Shown: one piece after another, positions 26,755 to 35,820 of the stretch
How the letters are laid out: every line of letters starts with the position of its first letter
Numbering within the stretch: the first letter of the stretch is position 1
Origin: Chloroflexota bacterium
GTDB taxonomy: Bacteria; Chloroflexota; JAJPGV01
Reading direction: 5' to 3'
Assembly (NCBI GenBank): GCA_021325635.1
Contig: JAJPGV010000007.1
Span: forward strand, 1 to 64,000
Length of the DNA stretch: 64,000 nucleotides
Program-made: the position numbers and the translations under genes
The notes under the pieces: model-generated
What the model was told of the DNA's origin: nothing
The model's database searches: none
Seen by the model: the letters and a program-made list of their open reading frames with translations, nothing else

Positions 26755-27864
26755 ATGAACTTCGGCATCAACCTGTTCCCTTCGTTCCGGCTCAGCCAGC
26801 GCTCGACTGCCCAGTACTTCGATCAGTGCCTGCGCCTGGCGCGGCGAGTGGACGAGCTGGGGTTTTCGTCCGTCAAGACCGTGGAGCATTACTTCCACGA
26901 CTACGGCGGGCACTCCACCAATCCCATCGTGCTGCTGTCGGCCGTCGCCGCGCTGACGCGGAGGATCCGCCTCATCACCGGGGCGGTGATACCCGCCTTC
27001 AATCACCCTATCAAGCTCGCGGGCGAGCTGGCCATGCTTGACAACATCTCGAACGGCCGCCTGGATGTGGGAGTTGGCCGAGCTTTCCTTCCCGAGGAAT
27101 ACGCGGCCTACGGCCTCGACATGGCCGACAGCCGCTCCCGCTTCGTGGAAGGAGTGGAGGCCATACGGCGGCTGTGGACCGAGGAGCGGGTGACGCACGA
27201 GGGCCGATTCTGGCAGTTCAGCGACGTGCACTCGATGCCCAGGCCCGTGCAGCAGCCACATCCGCCGCTGTGGGTGGCTGCCACGATGGCCGAGGAGTCA
27301 TTCGTCTATGCCGCCCAGAACGGCTTCAACCTCATGATCGTGCCCTATGCCGGCGGAGTGGAGCGCACCAGCGCCCTGGTCCGGACCTATCGCCAAGTGT
27401 GGCGGGAGAGCGGGCACCAGCCTGGGGCTGAGCAACTGCAGCTCGCCCTGCACTGCTGCGTGGCCGAGACGCACGATGAGGCAGTGCGAGCGTTCACCGA
27501 GCCAATGCGCACCTACCTCGAGGTGTTCGGCGAGGCCGTTGCCGGCTGGGCAGGCCGTCAGTCTGAGCAGTACCCCAACTACGACAAGATGGTTGCTTCC
27601 ATCACGTCGCAGACCCCGCAGAGCACACTGGACAGAGGCGAGGCGCTGGTCGGCACGCCTGACGAAGTCATTGCCGGCGTCCGCCGATTCCGAGAGCTGT
27701 TCGGAGAGCACGAACCGTCGATGCAGGTGACCTTCGGCTGCATGCCGGACGAGGACGCTTTCCGCACAGTCGAGCTTTTGGCCAAATACGTCATGCCGGC
27801 CTTCAACGAGAGCACTGCGTCAGCAGCGGCCAATGGCGGCTCGGCCACACATACGGAACGATAA
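26755..27864 (+). CDS. LLM-class flavin-dependent oxidoreductase (copy 1)
   Basis: 369 aa. A bacterial luciferase-like TIM barrel: FGINLFPSFRLSQRS at the start, ELGFSSVKTVEHYFHDYGG, RIRLITGAVIPAFNHPIKLAGELAMLDNISNGRLDVGVGRAF (the signature block) and PHPPLWVAATMAEESFVYAAQNGF. Enzymes of this class oxidise small organic substrates with FMNH2 or F420. An in-frame TTG lies 15 nt upstream, but the ATG fits the family start. It precedes a DinB-like gene by 17 nt, so the two are likely co-transcribed. Confidence 0.92.
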   Translation: MNFGINLFPSFRLSQRSTAQYFDQCLRLARRVDELGFSSVKTVEHYFHDYGGHSTNPIVLLSAVAALTRRIRLITGAVIPAFNHPIKLAGELAMLDNISNGRLDVGVGRAFLPEEYAAYGLDMADSRSRFVEGVEAIRRLWTEERVTHEGRFWQFSDVHSMPRPVQQPHPPLWVAATMAEESFVYAAQNGFNLMIVPYAGGVERTSALVRTYRQVWRESGHQPGAEQLQLALHCCVAETHDEAVRAFTEPMRTYLEVFGEAVAGWAGRQSEQYPNYDKMVASITSQTPQSTLDRGEALVGTPDEVIAGVRRFRELFGEHEPSMQVTFGCMPDEDAFRTVELLAKYVMPAFNESTASAAANGGSATHTER

Positions 27865-27881
27865 GGAGCAGCTCATCCCTG

Positions 27882-28409
27882 ATGGATTCCAAGGACATCG
27901 TGATTGAGGGACTCGGACGTATCCAGACTATCCTGACCAAGGCGTTGGAAAGCCTCACTCCGGAGCAGCTGACCTACCGCCCACACGAGCAAGCAAACTC
28001 GATAGCCTGGCTGGCGTGGCATCTCACCCGAGTTCAGGACAATCACCTATCGTCGCTGGCCGGACGCGAGCAGGCCTGGGTTGCGGATGGCTGGCACGCC
28101 AAGTTCGGTAAGCCAGCCGATGCCCGGGACAACGGGCACGGGGACACGCCCGAGCAGGTAGCCGGCTTCAAGCCGGCGAGCGCCCAGCTGCTGCTCGACT
28201 ATCACAACGCCGTTTACGCACGTTCGGTGGAGCTCGTTCAACAGCTCTCGGCCGCGGATATGGACAAGCCGGTCGACGATCCGCGCTATAACCCGCCGCC
28301 CCTGGTTGGCGTGCGTCTGGTCAGCGTGCTGGCCGACAATCTGCAGCACGCCGGACAAATCAACTACGTGCGCGGGCTGATCGAGCAGCGGCACTGGCTC
28401 GGCGTCTGA
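27882..28409 (+). CDS. DinB-family putative metal-dependent thiol transferase
   Basis: 175 aa. LESLTPEQLTYRPHEQANSIAWLAWHLTRVQD is the DinB/YfiT family start with a metal-binding His. DYHNAVYARSVELVQQL and NLQHAGQINYVRGL contribute the second and third His. Immediately downstream of the LLM oxidoreductase. This is the third DinB-superfamily gene within 4 kb. The ATG is preceded by AAGGAGCAGC about 10 nt upstream. Confidence 0.85.
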   Translation: MDSKDIVIEGLGRIQTILTKALESLTPEQLTYRPHEQANSIAWLAWHLTRVQDNHLSSLAGREQAWVADGWHAKFGKPADARDNGHGDTPEQVAGFKPASAQLLLDYHNAVYARSVELVQQLSAADMDKPVDDPRYNPPPLVGVRLVSVLADNLQHAGQINYVRGLIEQRHWLGV

Positions 28410-28484
28410 GCGGGCCCACCTAACAGACCAACCCGGCAGCCGAGAAGCGCTGCCGCACTCGATATCATCCTGATTACGTACAGA

Positions 28485-29921
28485 ATGGCGAAACGATCGC
28501 TGCTCGAGCAGCTGCAGCGCTGCATCGAGCACGCTGAGTGGCGCAAAGCCGAGAAACTGCTCCACCAGGCGGCGGACGACCTCCTGTCGGAAGACGAGCG
28601 CTCCGACGCCACCGAGGGCCTGCTGATGCTGGCGATGACCTACCTGACTATTGGCAAACAGGAACAGGCCGAATCGCTGCTGCACTGGGGCGCAACCGTC
28701 TCCGAAAGGGCGTACCGGCCGGGCTACGGCCGCGTGCTCCGCGCACTCGGTGAAGTGCAGAGCGACCTAGGCCGGTACGACGTCGCAGTTCAAACGCTCA
28801 CCAGAGCATTCGAAGAGCATCGCACGACGCTCGGGGAGAACGATCGCGAAACGGCGCGAGACGTCATGAGCCTGGCCAAGCTGGCCTCGGCTGCAGGCAA
28901 CGCCATGCAGGCCGCATCGCTGTGCGCGGAAGCGGTCGAACGGCTGCAGCGGAGGGTCGGGAGTGACTCGCCGGAGCTCATTGATCCGCTGCATGCCCAG
29001 GCGGAGATCCTGCTCGATTCAGACCTCTCCCATGAGGATCGCTGCCTGCCGGCCGAGGAGATCCTGCGACGCATCGCGGGACTCCAGGAAACGCAGGACC
29101 CGAGCTCCCTGGACCTGGGCTGGACGTACTTCGATCTGGCGGAGCTGCTGCAGGATCACGAGCGCTGCGACGAAGCATGCGACTTTGGCCGCCAGGCCTG
29201 GGACCTGGGCCAGCGGCACTTCGAACAGGATGCGACCCTGTTCGAAGAGGCGAACGGCTGGCTGCGATGGTGGTACCAGGCGCACGACCACACCGACGAG
29301 CTGGTGGATCTGCTCACGCGAGCGCTGGATATCTGGCGCGAACAGCTTGGCTTCGACCATCCGAAGGCGGCGCAAGCAGCCGCAGCCTTAGGCGAGGCCG
29401 TGGCGCGAGCGGGGCGGCTGGATGAAGCGGACCAGCTGTGCGCCCGTGCAGTCGAAGTTTTCGTGCGGTTCTTTGGCGAGATGCCTGTGTCGTCCGAGCT
29501 CCTGCCGTCGACCGCGGAAGACCTTGCGACTATCCGAATCGCCTATGCCAGCCCCTTGGAAACGCGCGCTTCCATCGCTCTGCGGCGATCCAACCGCCGG
29601 GCCGCCCAGCTGTTCGCCTGGCGCGCGCTGCGTCTGCTCGACGTGCCGGCGGACGGCCTCACCGATCAGCTCCGCTCCAACCTCGTCAGCATGCGATCCG
29701 AGATCCTGCGCTTATTGGGACAGGCGAGCGAAACCGATGCCGAGGCCGAGAGACTGTTCCAGCGGGCCATCGCCGAAGCGCAGGCCAGTGAGGGTGAGGC
29801 GCTGCCAGACGCGTTGGACGACTACGCCGACTGGCTCGAGTCCCGCGGCCGTCAAGCGGAGGCGCAGCAGACCCGAGACCAAGCCGATGCTTGGTGGAAC
29901 GCCGGCGACGACCCTGCTTAG
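28485..29921 (+). CDS. TPR-repeat protein
   Basis: 478 aa, almost entirely helical pairs. Repeats with the TPR spacing are visible at SDATEGLLMLAMTYLTIGKQEQAESLL, RYDVAVQTLTRAFEEHRTTLGENDRETARDVMSLAKLASAAGNAMQAASLC, DLAELLQDHERCDEACDFGRQAW and QAAAALGEAVARAGRLDEADQLCARAV. The 42-residue kinesin-light-chain type spacing fits parts of it. It has no signal peptide, so it should be a cytoplasmic scaffold. The partner is unknown and the neighbours give no hint. Confidence 0.8.
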   Translation: MAKRSLLEQLQRCIEHAEWRKAEKLLHQAADDLLSEDERSDATEGLLMLAMTYLTIGKQEQAESLLHWGATVSERAYRPGYGRVLRALGEVQSDLGRYDVAVQTLTRAFEEHRTTLGENDRETARDVMSLAKLASAAGNAMQAASLCAEAVERLQRRVGSDSPELIDPLHAQAEILLDSDLSHEDRCLPAEEILRRIAGLQETQDPSSLDLGWTYFDLAELLQDHERCDEACDFGRQAWDLGQRHFEQDATLFEEANGWLRWWYQAHDHTDELVDLLTRALDIWREQLGFDHPKAAQAAAALGEAVARAGRLDEADQLCARAVEVFVRFFGEMPVSSELLPSTAEDLATIRIAYASPLETRASIALRRSNRRAAQLFAWRALRLLDVPADGLTDQLRSNLVSMRSEILRLLGQASETDAEAERLFQRAIAEAQASEGEALPDALDDYADWLESRGRQAEAQQTRDQADAWWNAGDDPA

Positions 29922-30009
29922 GCCGAACCGCCAGCGCAGCTAGCTGGGCCCTACCGGCTGAGCTCTTAGGGCGGATCGGAGCTATTCGACTAGGCGCCTG
30001 GGTCAGGCT

Positions 30010-30453
30010 CTATTCGTAGAAGGCACCGGGGATGATCACGCCGTCTTCGTGCTTATTGGCGGCGGTGTGGCCGGGCAGGGGCGATCCGTCGGGGGCGATG
30101 CGCCTCACGGCGGGGCGCTCTTTCGTTCGCGCGGCGACGCGCAGCAGGACCAGCGGCTCATTGCCGCAGCTCTGGAAATAGTACTTGGCGCCCACGGGCA
30201 GCATGATGCCCTCATTGCGGCCGAGCACCTGCGAATTGCCCTCACCGTCGTGGAAGCGGGCCTGGCCCTGCAGCACGATGAAGCTGTGGTCCTCGTCGGT
30301 GTGCGCGTGCAGGACGTTCTCGCCTCCCTCGGCGTAGCACTTGATCCGCAGCTGCATCATCTCGGTCTCGGCCAGGACACTGTCCAGCCGGCCTTTGCTG
30401 GCCAGCGGAGTGCGGACGCGGAAGTGGCTGGCCTTCACAGGGGATTCGATCAT
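30010..30453 (-). CDS. Cupin-domain protein
   Basis: 147 aa from an ATG with ribosome binding site AAAAGGAGC about 6 nt upstream. Single cupin barrel: the first motif is GGENVLHAHTDEDHSFIVLQGQARFH (His and Glu metal ligands) and the second lies around GRNEGIMLPVGAKYYFQSCGNEPLVLL. It may be a small dioxygenase, isomerase or decarboxylase in the pathway. It starts 4 nt after the amidohydrolase stop and is the last gene of a seven-gene minus-strand run starting at 37338. Confidence 0.85.
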   Translation of the reverse strand: MIESPVKASHFRVRTPLASKGRLDSVLAETEMMQLRIKCYAEGGENVLHAHTDEDHSFIVLQGQARFHDGEGNSQVLGRNEGIMLPVGAKYYFQSCGNEPLVLLRVAARTKERPAVRRIAPDGSPLPGHTAANKHEDGVIIPGAFYE

Positions 30454-30457
30454 GGTG

Positions 30458-31540
30458 CTAGCTCCTTTTCCCGAGGTGGGGTAGTGACAGGCCGTAGAGG
30501 TTGACCACGTTCTCACGAACGAGCTTGGATCGAGCCTCCGGCGCGAGATGGCCGAGATCGCGCTCGATAACCTTGAGCGAGTTCGGCCAAGTGGAGTTGG
30601 CGTGAGGATAGTCGTTGGACCACATGCAGTTGTCGACGCCCCACCAGCCGAAGTTGTGGCCGCCGACGGCGTCATTGAAGAACGTGGCATAGACCTGCCG
30701 CTCGAAGTACCTGCTCGGCTCGCGATCGATCGGCGGCGGATTATTTTTCACAAAGCGGCGATAGTAGTAGTCCCACTGCTGCAGCGCGAACGGCAGCCAG
30801 CCGATCTCATTCTCGACAATGACGATCTTGAGACGCGGGTAGCGGTGCAGCACGCCGTAGAAGATCAGCTCGAACAGCGCATTCATCGCATCGAACAGCT
30901 TCAGGTTGACGCTGCCGCGATAGTGCTCGACGCCCTTGCGGGCTTCCATGTCCTTGCTGTAGTTGTGGCCGGTCAGAATGTGTAGGCTGACCGGCATGTC
31001 GAGCTCCTGCGCCGCGGCCCAGAAGCGATCGTAATGCTCGGAGTGGAGCGGCAGATCGGGATGGGGCGCCTGCCAGATGATGGCGCCCTTCAACCCGGCC
31101 CTCTTGCAGCGCTCCAGCTCCTCCACGGCCTGGGCCGTGTCGTACATGGAGATGCAGCCCAAACCGACCAGGCAGTCGGGCGCCACGTTGCAGTATTCGA
31201 TGAGCCAGTCGTTGAACACGCGAAAGCAAGCCTGCTGGAGGCTGACGTCATCCAGGCCGAACAGGCGCAGCCCGAGTGTGGGGTACAGCACTTCGGCGCT
31301 GACGCCGTCGATTTCCATCTCGCGAACGCGAGCATGCGGATCGTAGCCCCCGGCTCTGCCCTCGATCTTCTTGTCCGCGCTGCGCTCTCCGAACCTCGGC
31401 GCGGCGTCGCGGAACGTGGCGGGCAGGCGCTGCACCCACAGGTCCGAGGGCTCGCTGACGTGGGAGTCGGCGGAGATGATGATCTCTTCGAGGCGACGAG
31501 TACCAGCGGCGGCAGTGGTGTCAAGCGTATCGACGGCCAT
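30458..31540 (-). CDS. Amidohydrolase-2 family metal-dependent hydrolase/decarboxylase
   Basis: 360 aa. TIM-barrel amidohydrolase of the ACMSD/gamma-resorcylate decarboxylase group. It begins with ISADSHVSEP (metal-binding Asp-x-His), and has HILTGHNYSK, VIVENEIGWLPFALQQWDYYY and MWSNDYPHANSTWPNS, where the final Asp and His ligands sit. Members hydrolyse or decarboxylate aromatic and ring-cleavage products. The neighbouring Rieske, aldolase and cupin genes support a role in aromatic degradation. Clear coupling to the cupin (4 nt); 152 nt separate it from the aldolase upstream. Confidence 0.9.
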   Translation of the reverse strand: MAVDTLDTTAAAGTRRLEEIIISADSHVSEPSDLWVQRLPATFRDAAPRFGERSADKKIEGRAGGYDPHARVREMEIDGVSAEVLYPTLGLRLFGLDDVSLQQACFRVFNDWLIEYCNVAPDCLVGLGCISMYDTAQAVEELERCKRAGLKGAIIWQAPHPDLPLHSEHYDRFWAAAQELDMPVSLHILTGHNYSKDMEARKGVEHYRGSVNLKLFDAMNALFELIFYGVLHRYPRLKIVIVENEIGWLPFALQQWDYYYRRFVKNNPPPIDREPSRYFERQVYATFFNDAVGGHNFGWWGVDNCMWSNDYPHANSTWPNSLKVIERDLGHLAPEARSKLVRENVVNLYGLSLPHLGKRS

Positions 31541-31692
31541 CCGATGCTCCAGGGGTAAGGATCGCGCGCCCGGCGTGCGCGGCCATTGTACGCCTAGATG
31601 CAGTCACGGGCGCATGCACGGACCGGGGGATTGTCCCCGCCGAGAGCTGTGGGGGGAATGGGACGGGCGCCCGTTGCATGCCCTTCAGCGCC

Positions 31693-32661
31693 CTACGCGG
31701 GCGTGGCTACCTTGGCTGGCGTGTATTTCTCGACCAGCTTCAGATAGTGCGCCGCGTGCTTCTGGGCGCGCTCCTCGAGATGGGCGGGCAGGTGCACGAA
31801 GGGACGCCGGGTGGGGCCGGCCTTTCCGCCGGTGGCAATGTCCACCACGCGCTTCACCAGCGGCGTGTCGTACATGTGAAACTCCTCGACCGTGCACGGC
31901 ACCCAGTCGTGGTTGACCTCGGCGCCGATCCTGTTCGCCTCTTCCCAGTCGCCGCGCACACAGGCTTCATACACCCGCAGCATCGGATAAGGCGAGATCG
32001 ACGCGCGCGTAGCCCAGCCACCCCGAGCGCCGAACATCATGGACGGATAGATCAGCTTGTCCGACACCAGCACGCTGATGTGGTCGCCCACCGCCCTGAT
32101 CATGCCCATGGTGTTGTTGACGTCGGCCACCGTCGTCTTGACCGCGACCACCTGCGGAATCTGCGCCAGCCGGCCCCAGGCGGCGGGAGGAATCGTCACC
32201 CGAAACGCCGCAGGATTGTGATAGACCATGATGGCGGCGTCCGGCACGGCCTCGGCAATGTCGGCGTAGTACTGGACGGCGTTGTCCACCGAGGGAACGA
32301 GCCACATCGGCACGCCATTCAAGACCCCATCGGCACCGGCATTGTGCACGAATCGCGTCCGCTCGACGGTATCCCGAGTGTTGAGCGTGGTCGAGCCGCA
32401 GAACAGCGGTACCCGCCGGCGCACCACCTCAACCGAGGTGCGGACCACCAGCTCCCATTCATCGCGAGTAAGGGTGTGACACTCACCGGCCGTACCGAGC
32501 ATGCCAATGCCATGGGCGCCCGAGCTGATGGCGTTCTCGATAAACCACTCCAGCGCGTCGACGTCCACCGTGTCCCGGGCGTCGACAGCGTCACCTCCGA
32601 CCTTGCAAGGCGTGATCAGCAGGGCGTAAACGCCCTTGACGTCGGCAGCGGTCAGGCTCAT
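31693..32661 (-). CDS. DapA-superfamily hydratase-aldolase
   Basis: 322 aa class-I aldolase barrel. GTAGECHTL is the substrate-carboxylate loop. Tyr147 (MVYHNP) and the Schiff-base Lys175 (VVAVKTT) are in place. The segments STTLNTRDTVERTRF, VPMWLVPSVDNAVQYYADIAEAVPDAAI and IPQVVAVK resemble trans-o-hydroxybenzylidenepyruvate hydratase-aldolase (NahE/PhdJ), more than true dihydrodipicolinate synthase. It would cleave an aromatic side-chain or ring-fission product to pyruvate and an aldehyde. Its start overlaps the stop of the heme-oxygenase-fold gene by 4 nt. Confidence 0.88.
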   Translation of the reverse strand: MSLTAADVKGVYALLITPCKVGGDAVDARDTVDVDALEWFIENAISSGAHGIGMLGTAGECHTLTRDEWELVVRTSVEVVRRRVPLFCGSTTLNTRDTVERTRFVHNAGADGVLNGVPMWLVPSVDNAVQYYADIAEAVPDAAIMVYHNPAAFRVTIPPAAWGRLAQIPQVVAVKTTVADVNNTMGMIRAVGDHISVLVSDKLIYPSMMFGARGGWATRASISPYPMLRVYEACVRGDWEEANRIGAEVNHDWVPCTVEEFHMYDTPLVKRVVDIATGGKAGPTRRPFVHLPAHLEERAQKHAAHYLKLVEKYTPAKVATPA

Positions 32662-33407
32662 AGCCTTCCTCCTTCAGGAACGTAGTCGCCGGGGTTGGCA
32701 ATCAGATCGGCTAGGTGCGCACGAAAGACCCGCTCCACCGACAGACTGGCGCGAGCTCCACGCATGACCGCGTCGACGTCCTGGTCGGTCAGCACGTGGC
32801 GCCGCGCGACGTCCAGCAGCAGGTTTGCGTGCTCCAGGTCGGCCACCACATGGGTGGCGTTGGTGGGCTGCTCCTCCAGGGGAATGCCGAGATCCTGCGC
32901 CATGCGCTGGCTGACGCGCCGAACGATGCCACCACCACGGACGATCTCATCGGACACGACCATCTCCAGGATGGCGGACGCTGCCAGCGCCTCGAGCCAA
33001 GGCCGGTCCTTGGCCAGATGGATCCAGGCGTGAAAGCAGGTCTGGGCAACGTCGGTCGGAGGAGTGTCCGCGAGCTCGCGGGCATCCGCGCCCACGACGG
33101 CCGCCTCCTGGGCGGCCAGGGTGATGTGATCGGGGATGCCCCGCTCGGGATCGCCGATCAGCTCCTCCTGCTCGTGGGCCCAAATCAGGCGCTTGACGTC
33201 GAGCGGGGCACCACCCTGCACGTAGCCCCAGCAGTCGCGCCGGTTCTGCACGAAATAGGCCCGCTGGATCTCGAACAGTCTGGCGCCGGGGCGAGTGAAC
33301 CGCACCGACAGGAGCTTGCGGTAGGCAGCCGACTCGAATTGCGCATTGGCCAGCTCGACGAGCTGGTCCCGGGCGCGATCGGCGCACGTCGCCAACGGGG
33401 TGCTCAA
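32658..33407 (-). CDS. Heme-oxygenase-fold iron-containing redox enzyme
   Basis: 249 aa all-helical protein of the TenA/PqqC/CADD-like fold. Possible metal ligands are Glu79/Glu81 and His78 in WAHEQEE, His126 and His130 (CFHAWIH), Glu148 and the D190-x2-H193 pair (VADLEHANLL). The pattern fits heme-oxygenase-like diiron oxidases, which oxidise or cleave amines, fatty acids or aromatics. It lies between the Rieske oxygenase and the aldolase with 4-nt overlaps on both sides, so it probably works on the same substrate. The exact reaction is unknown. Confidence 0.75.
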   Translation of the reverse strand: MSTPLATCADRARDQLVELANAQFESAAYRKLLSVRFTRPGARLFEIQRAYFVQNRRDCWGYVQGGAPLDVKRLIWAHEQEELIGDPERGIPDHITLAAQEAAVVGADARELADTPPTDVAQTCFHAWIHLAKDRPWLEALAASAILEMVVSDEIVRGGGIVRRVSQRMAQDLGIPLEEQPTNATHVVADLEHANLLLDVARRHVLTDQDVDAVMRGARASLSVERVFRAHLADLIANPGDYVPEGGRL

Positions 33408-34648
33408 CGTCCCACCGCCGTCGTTGCCGCTGCGGACGAAAGCGTCAGATGCGGGAAATGCTCACGCCAGTGGCGGCCGGCCGGAATGACCTCAGCCAGC
33501 GTATCGATATGCGTCTGCTGATTTGCCTCGGGGTCGGTCACCTGGTGCGGAGGCTCGTTCCCGGCTTCGAACGATCGCACCGCATCCAGCAGATAGCGCC
33601 GTACCGCAATGACGCCTTTGTCACTGGCACCGAGGTGCTCACGCGATCGGTCGAAGATCGGGCCCATCGTCTCCGTGGCGCAGGCGTCTTCGTTGAGGAA
33701 ATCCTCGATGCCGGTGAAGTCTTCTGTCAGCTGAGCCCGGCGATCCTGCAGGTAGTGGTTGGCCATCGTGCGAATGCGGCGATAGTCCGGCCCGATCTGC
33801 CGCGCGCGATGACGATCTTCTTCGGTGACCGGCCGGTTGAGGAAACCCATGTCGTAGCGCCAGGCATGCGTATCGTCGTAGGGGACGTACATGTGGTTCT
33901 CGCGCCGCCGGCCAGCCGGCACCCAGCACGACACCGGCACCACGAAGCTCGAGACACGAACGTAGGTCTCGGTTTCGCTGGCCTTGCGGGTGGCCACGAG
34001 CCGTATGCCGAAGTCTGTCTCTTCGGTGTGATACTGCGGCGCCGTGTCTCCCTGGTACAGCGATTGATCGCCATCGAGCGCCGTTTCCCGATGCAGAAAC
34101 GAGAGATGGGCCGAGTCGCACTCGCCTTCCAGGCCCTGCAGGTAGTTGCACTCGAGCAAGCACTTGGTGACGTAGGTCTGATCCAGCGGAGTCTGGGCAA
34201 AAGCGTAGGCCGGGAACACCGGCATCTTGTCGCGCGGGCCCAGATACGCCCAGATGACTCCGGCCGCCTCGTGCACCGGGTAGGAGGCCTGCCGGATCTT
34301 ATGCCGGAATTCGCTGTCCGGCGGCTCGGCCGGCGTCTCCAGCACGTTGCCATCCACGTCGAATTTCCAGCCGTGATAGATGCAGCGCAAGCCGCAGCTC
34401 TCGTTGCGGCCATAGAACAGCGACGTCCCGCGGTGCGGGCAATGCTCTTCGAGCAGACCTATCCGTCCCTGCGAATTGCGGAAGGCCACCAGCTCCTCCC
34501 CCAGGATACGAACCTGGGCCGGCGGACTATCAGGAGCAGGAATCTCCTCGGAAAGCAGCGCCGGGACCCAGTAACGCCGCATGAAGCGGCCCATCAGCGT
34601 ATCGGCGCCAGTTCGCGTGAGAAGCTCGTTCTGATCTTTCGGAAGCAT
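33404..34648 (-). CDS. Rieske non-haem iron oxygenase (phthalate 4,5-dioxygenase-like)
   Basis: 414 aa. The Rieske centre is CPHRGTSLFYG (Cys70, His72) with CIYHGW (Cys89, His92). The mononuclear iron site is EGECDSAHLSFLH (Asp178, His181, His186) with a further carboxylate downstream. The overall pattern and the start (TLMGRFMRRYWVPALLSEE) match phthalate 4,5-dioxygenase-like oxygenases. It would hydroxylate an aromatic or heteroaromatic acid using electrons from a reductase that is not encoded nearby. It is translationally coupled to the next gene. Confidence 0.93.
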   Translation of the reverse strand: MLPKDQNELLTRTGADTLMGRFMRRYWVPALLSEEIPAPDSPPAQVRILGEELVAFRNSQGRIGLLEEHCPHRGTSLFYGRNESCGLRCIYHGWKFDVDGNVLETPAEPPDSEFRHKIRQASYPVHEAAGVIWAYLGPRDKMPVFPAYAFAQTPLDQTYVTKCLLECNYLQGLEGECDSAHLSFLHRETALDGDQSLYQGDTAPQYHTEETDFGIRLVATRKASETETYVRVSSFVVPVSCWVPAGRRRENHMYVPYDDTHAWRYDMGFLNRPVTEEDRHRARQIGPDYRRIRTMANHYLQDRRAQLTEDFTGIEDFLNEDACATETMGPIFDRSREHLGASDKGVIAVRRYLLDAVRSFEAGNEPPHQVTDPEANQQTHIDTLAEVIPAGRHWREHFPHLTLSSAAATTAVGR

Positions 34649-34729
34649 CTGAATCCCTCGTGTGAAGGAGCTATCGCCGCAGCGTTGGGAGAAAGTCTAC
34701 GGGAACGGCGTTTTTGAGCCGCGCGGAGG

Positions 34730-35698
34730 TCAAGTCTCCAGCATGCCGGTAGCGAAGATGCGCTCGAGCGCGGGCGGCTCGCGTATCATGCCCTGTTCCA
34801 GGTTGTAACGCATGAACGTCTCGATCGCCCGCTGGTTGGCGGCGAACCCGTGCTTGAACGGGTCGCCCCAGCGAGCCATCTGCTCCTTCATCCGCTCACG
34901 CAGGTAGACCACGGCAAAGCCGCCGCGGTCGCTGAGAATCTCGTCATCCGAGATCTCCTTCGACTTGACGAAAGCCTCGTACAGACGGCGCGCAAGGTCA
35001 GGCTGCCGGCGATCGAGATCGCTGCTCATGACCATGAGATGCACCGGGGTGTAGATCCCAGTGGCCTGATACAGGCGTTGGTCCTCCGACTCGTAGTCCG
35101 GGAACAGACGGCGGATGGACGGCGTATCTTCGAGCTGCCGAAAAAGCTTGGTGTCCGAGATGTCGGTGACCAGCACGTCGATATCGCCATCCAGCAGCGC
35201 ATCGACGGGCGATTTCTGCGGGTTCGCGGTACGGCTGATAGACGTGGTGCTGTCATACACCGGGAAGGCATCGTCGGCCCAGGTGAGCCAGCGCAGCGTG
35301 GATAGGTCCAAGCCATGGAACTCCTGCAGCAGCCCTCGCACCCAAACGGTCAGGGCCGTGCGGTAGTTACGGGCCCCAACGCGCTTGCCCTCCAGCTCTT
35401 TGGGGCTCCGAATGCCCGCGCCGGCGCGGCAGAAGATGAACTGGTAGGCCGGCTTGCGCTTGGTGAACACCGGCAGCGCCCGCAATTGCCAGCCGGCCTC
35501 GATCGCGGGCAACAGGTAGCCCAAATTGAGATCCCATAGGCCGAAGTTGCCTTCCCGCAGCTGGGGAATGTCCGAAAAGGCCATCGAGCCAGTGACTGCC
35601 CGTTCCAGCTTGACCCCGGGTATGTCGACGCGGCCCTCGAGCAGCGGTAGGGTGATGTCGTAGCGCATGGCGGAGATCGGCAGGGTCAGATCGGACAT
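34730..35698 (-). CDS. 4,5-dihydroxyphthalate decarboxylase-like protein (periplasmic-binding fold, no signal peptide)
   Basis: 322 aa. Family members have a bilobal binding-protein fold: LPISAMRYDITLPLLEGRVDIPGVKLE start, PVFTKRKPAYQFIFCRAGAGIRSPKELEGKRVGARNYR, and PDALARRLYEAFVKSKE-like end (read PDLARRLYEAFVKSKE). The named example, Pht5, decarboxylates 4,5-dihydroxyphthalate. No signal peptide or lipobox is visible, so it is cytoplasmic. It lies between a UbiD decarboxylase and a phthalate-dioxygenase-like gene, which strengthens a phthalate-type pathway. Whether it is an enzyme or a binding protein is open. Confidence 0.82.
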   Translation of the reverse strand: MSDLTLPISAMRYDITLPLLEGRVDIPGVKLERAVTGSMAFSDIPQLREGNFGLWDLNLGYLLPAIEAGWQLRALPVFTKRKPAYQFIFCRAGAGIRSPKELEGKRVGARNYRTALTVWVRGLLQEFHGLDLSTLRWLTWADDAFPVYDSTTSISRTANPQKSPVDALLDGDIDVLVTDISDTKLFRQLEDTPSIRRLFPDYESEDQRLYQATGIYTPVHLMVMSSDLDRRQPDLARRLYEAFVKSKEISDDEILSDRGGFAVVYLRERMKEQMARWGDPFKHGFAANQRAIETFMRYNLEQGMIREPPALERIFATGMLET

Positions 35699-35820
35699 GA
35701 CTCGGTTCTACACCATTCGCTTCACAGAGGGAAGGCGAAGGATCATGCCCCGGCCAGCGAGCGATCGAGACGCCAGCCTTTGCGAGGCCAGCACGACCCG
35801 GGACCACGCCAGCACGTCGC

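Noticed and set aside
31693-32661. True dihydrodipicolinate synthase (dapA)
   Set aside because: The Lys and Tyr are shared, but the surrounding motifs fit aromatic hydratase-aldolases better, and the neighbours are catabolic genes.
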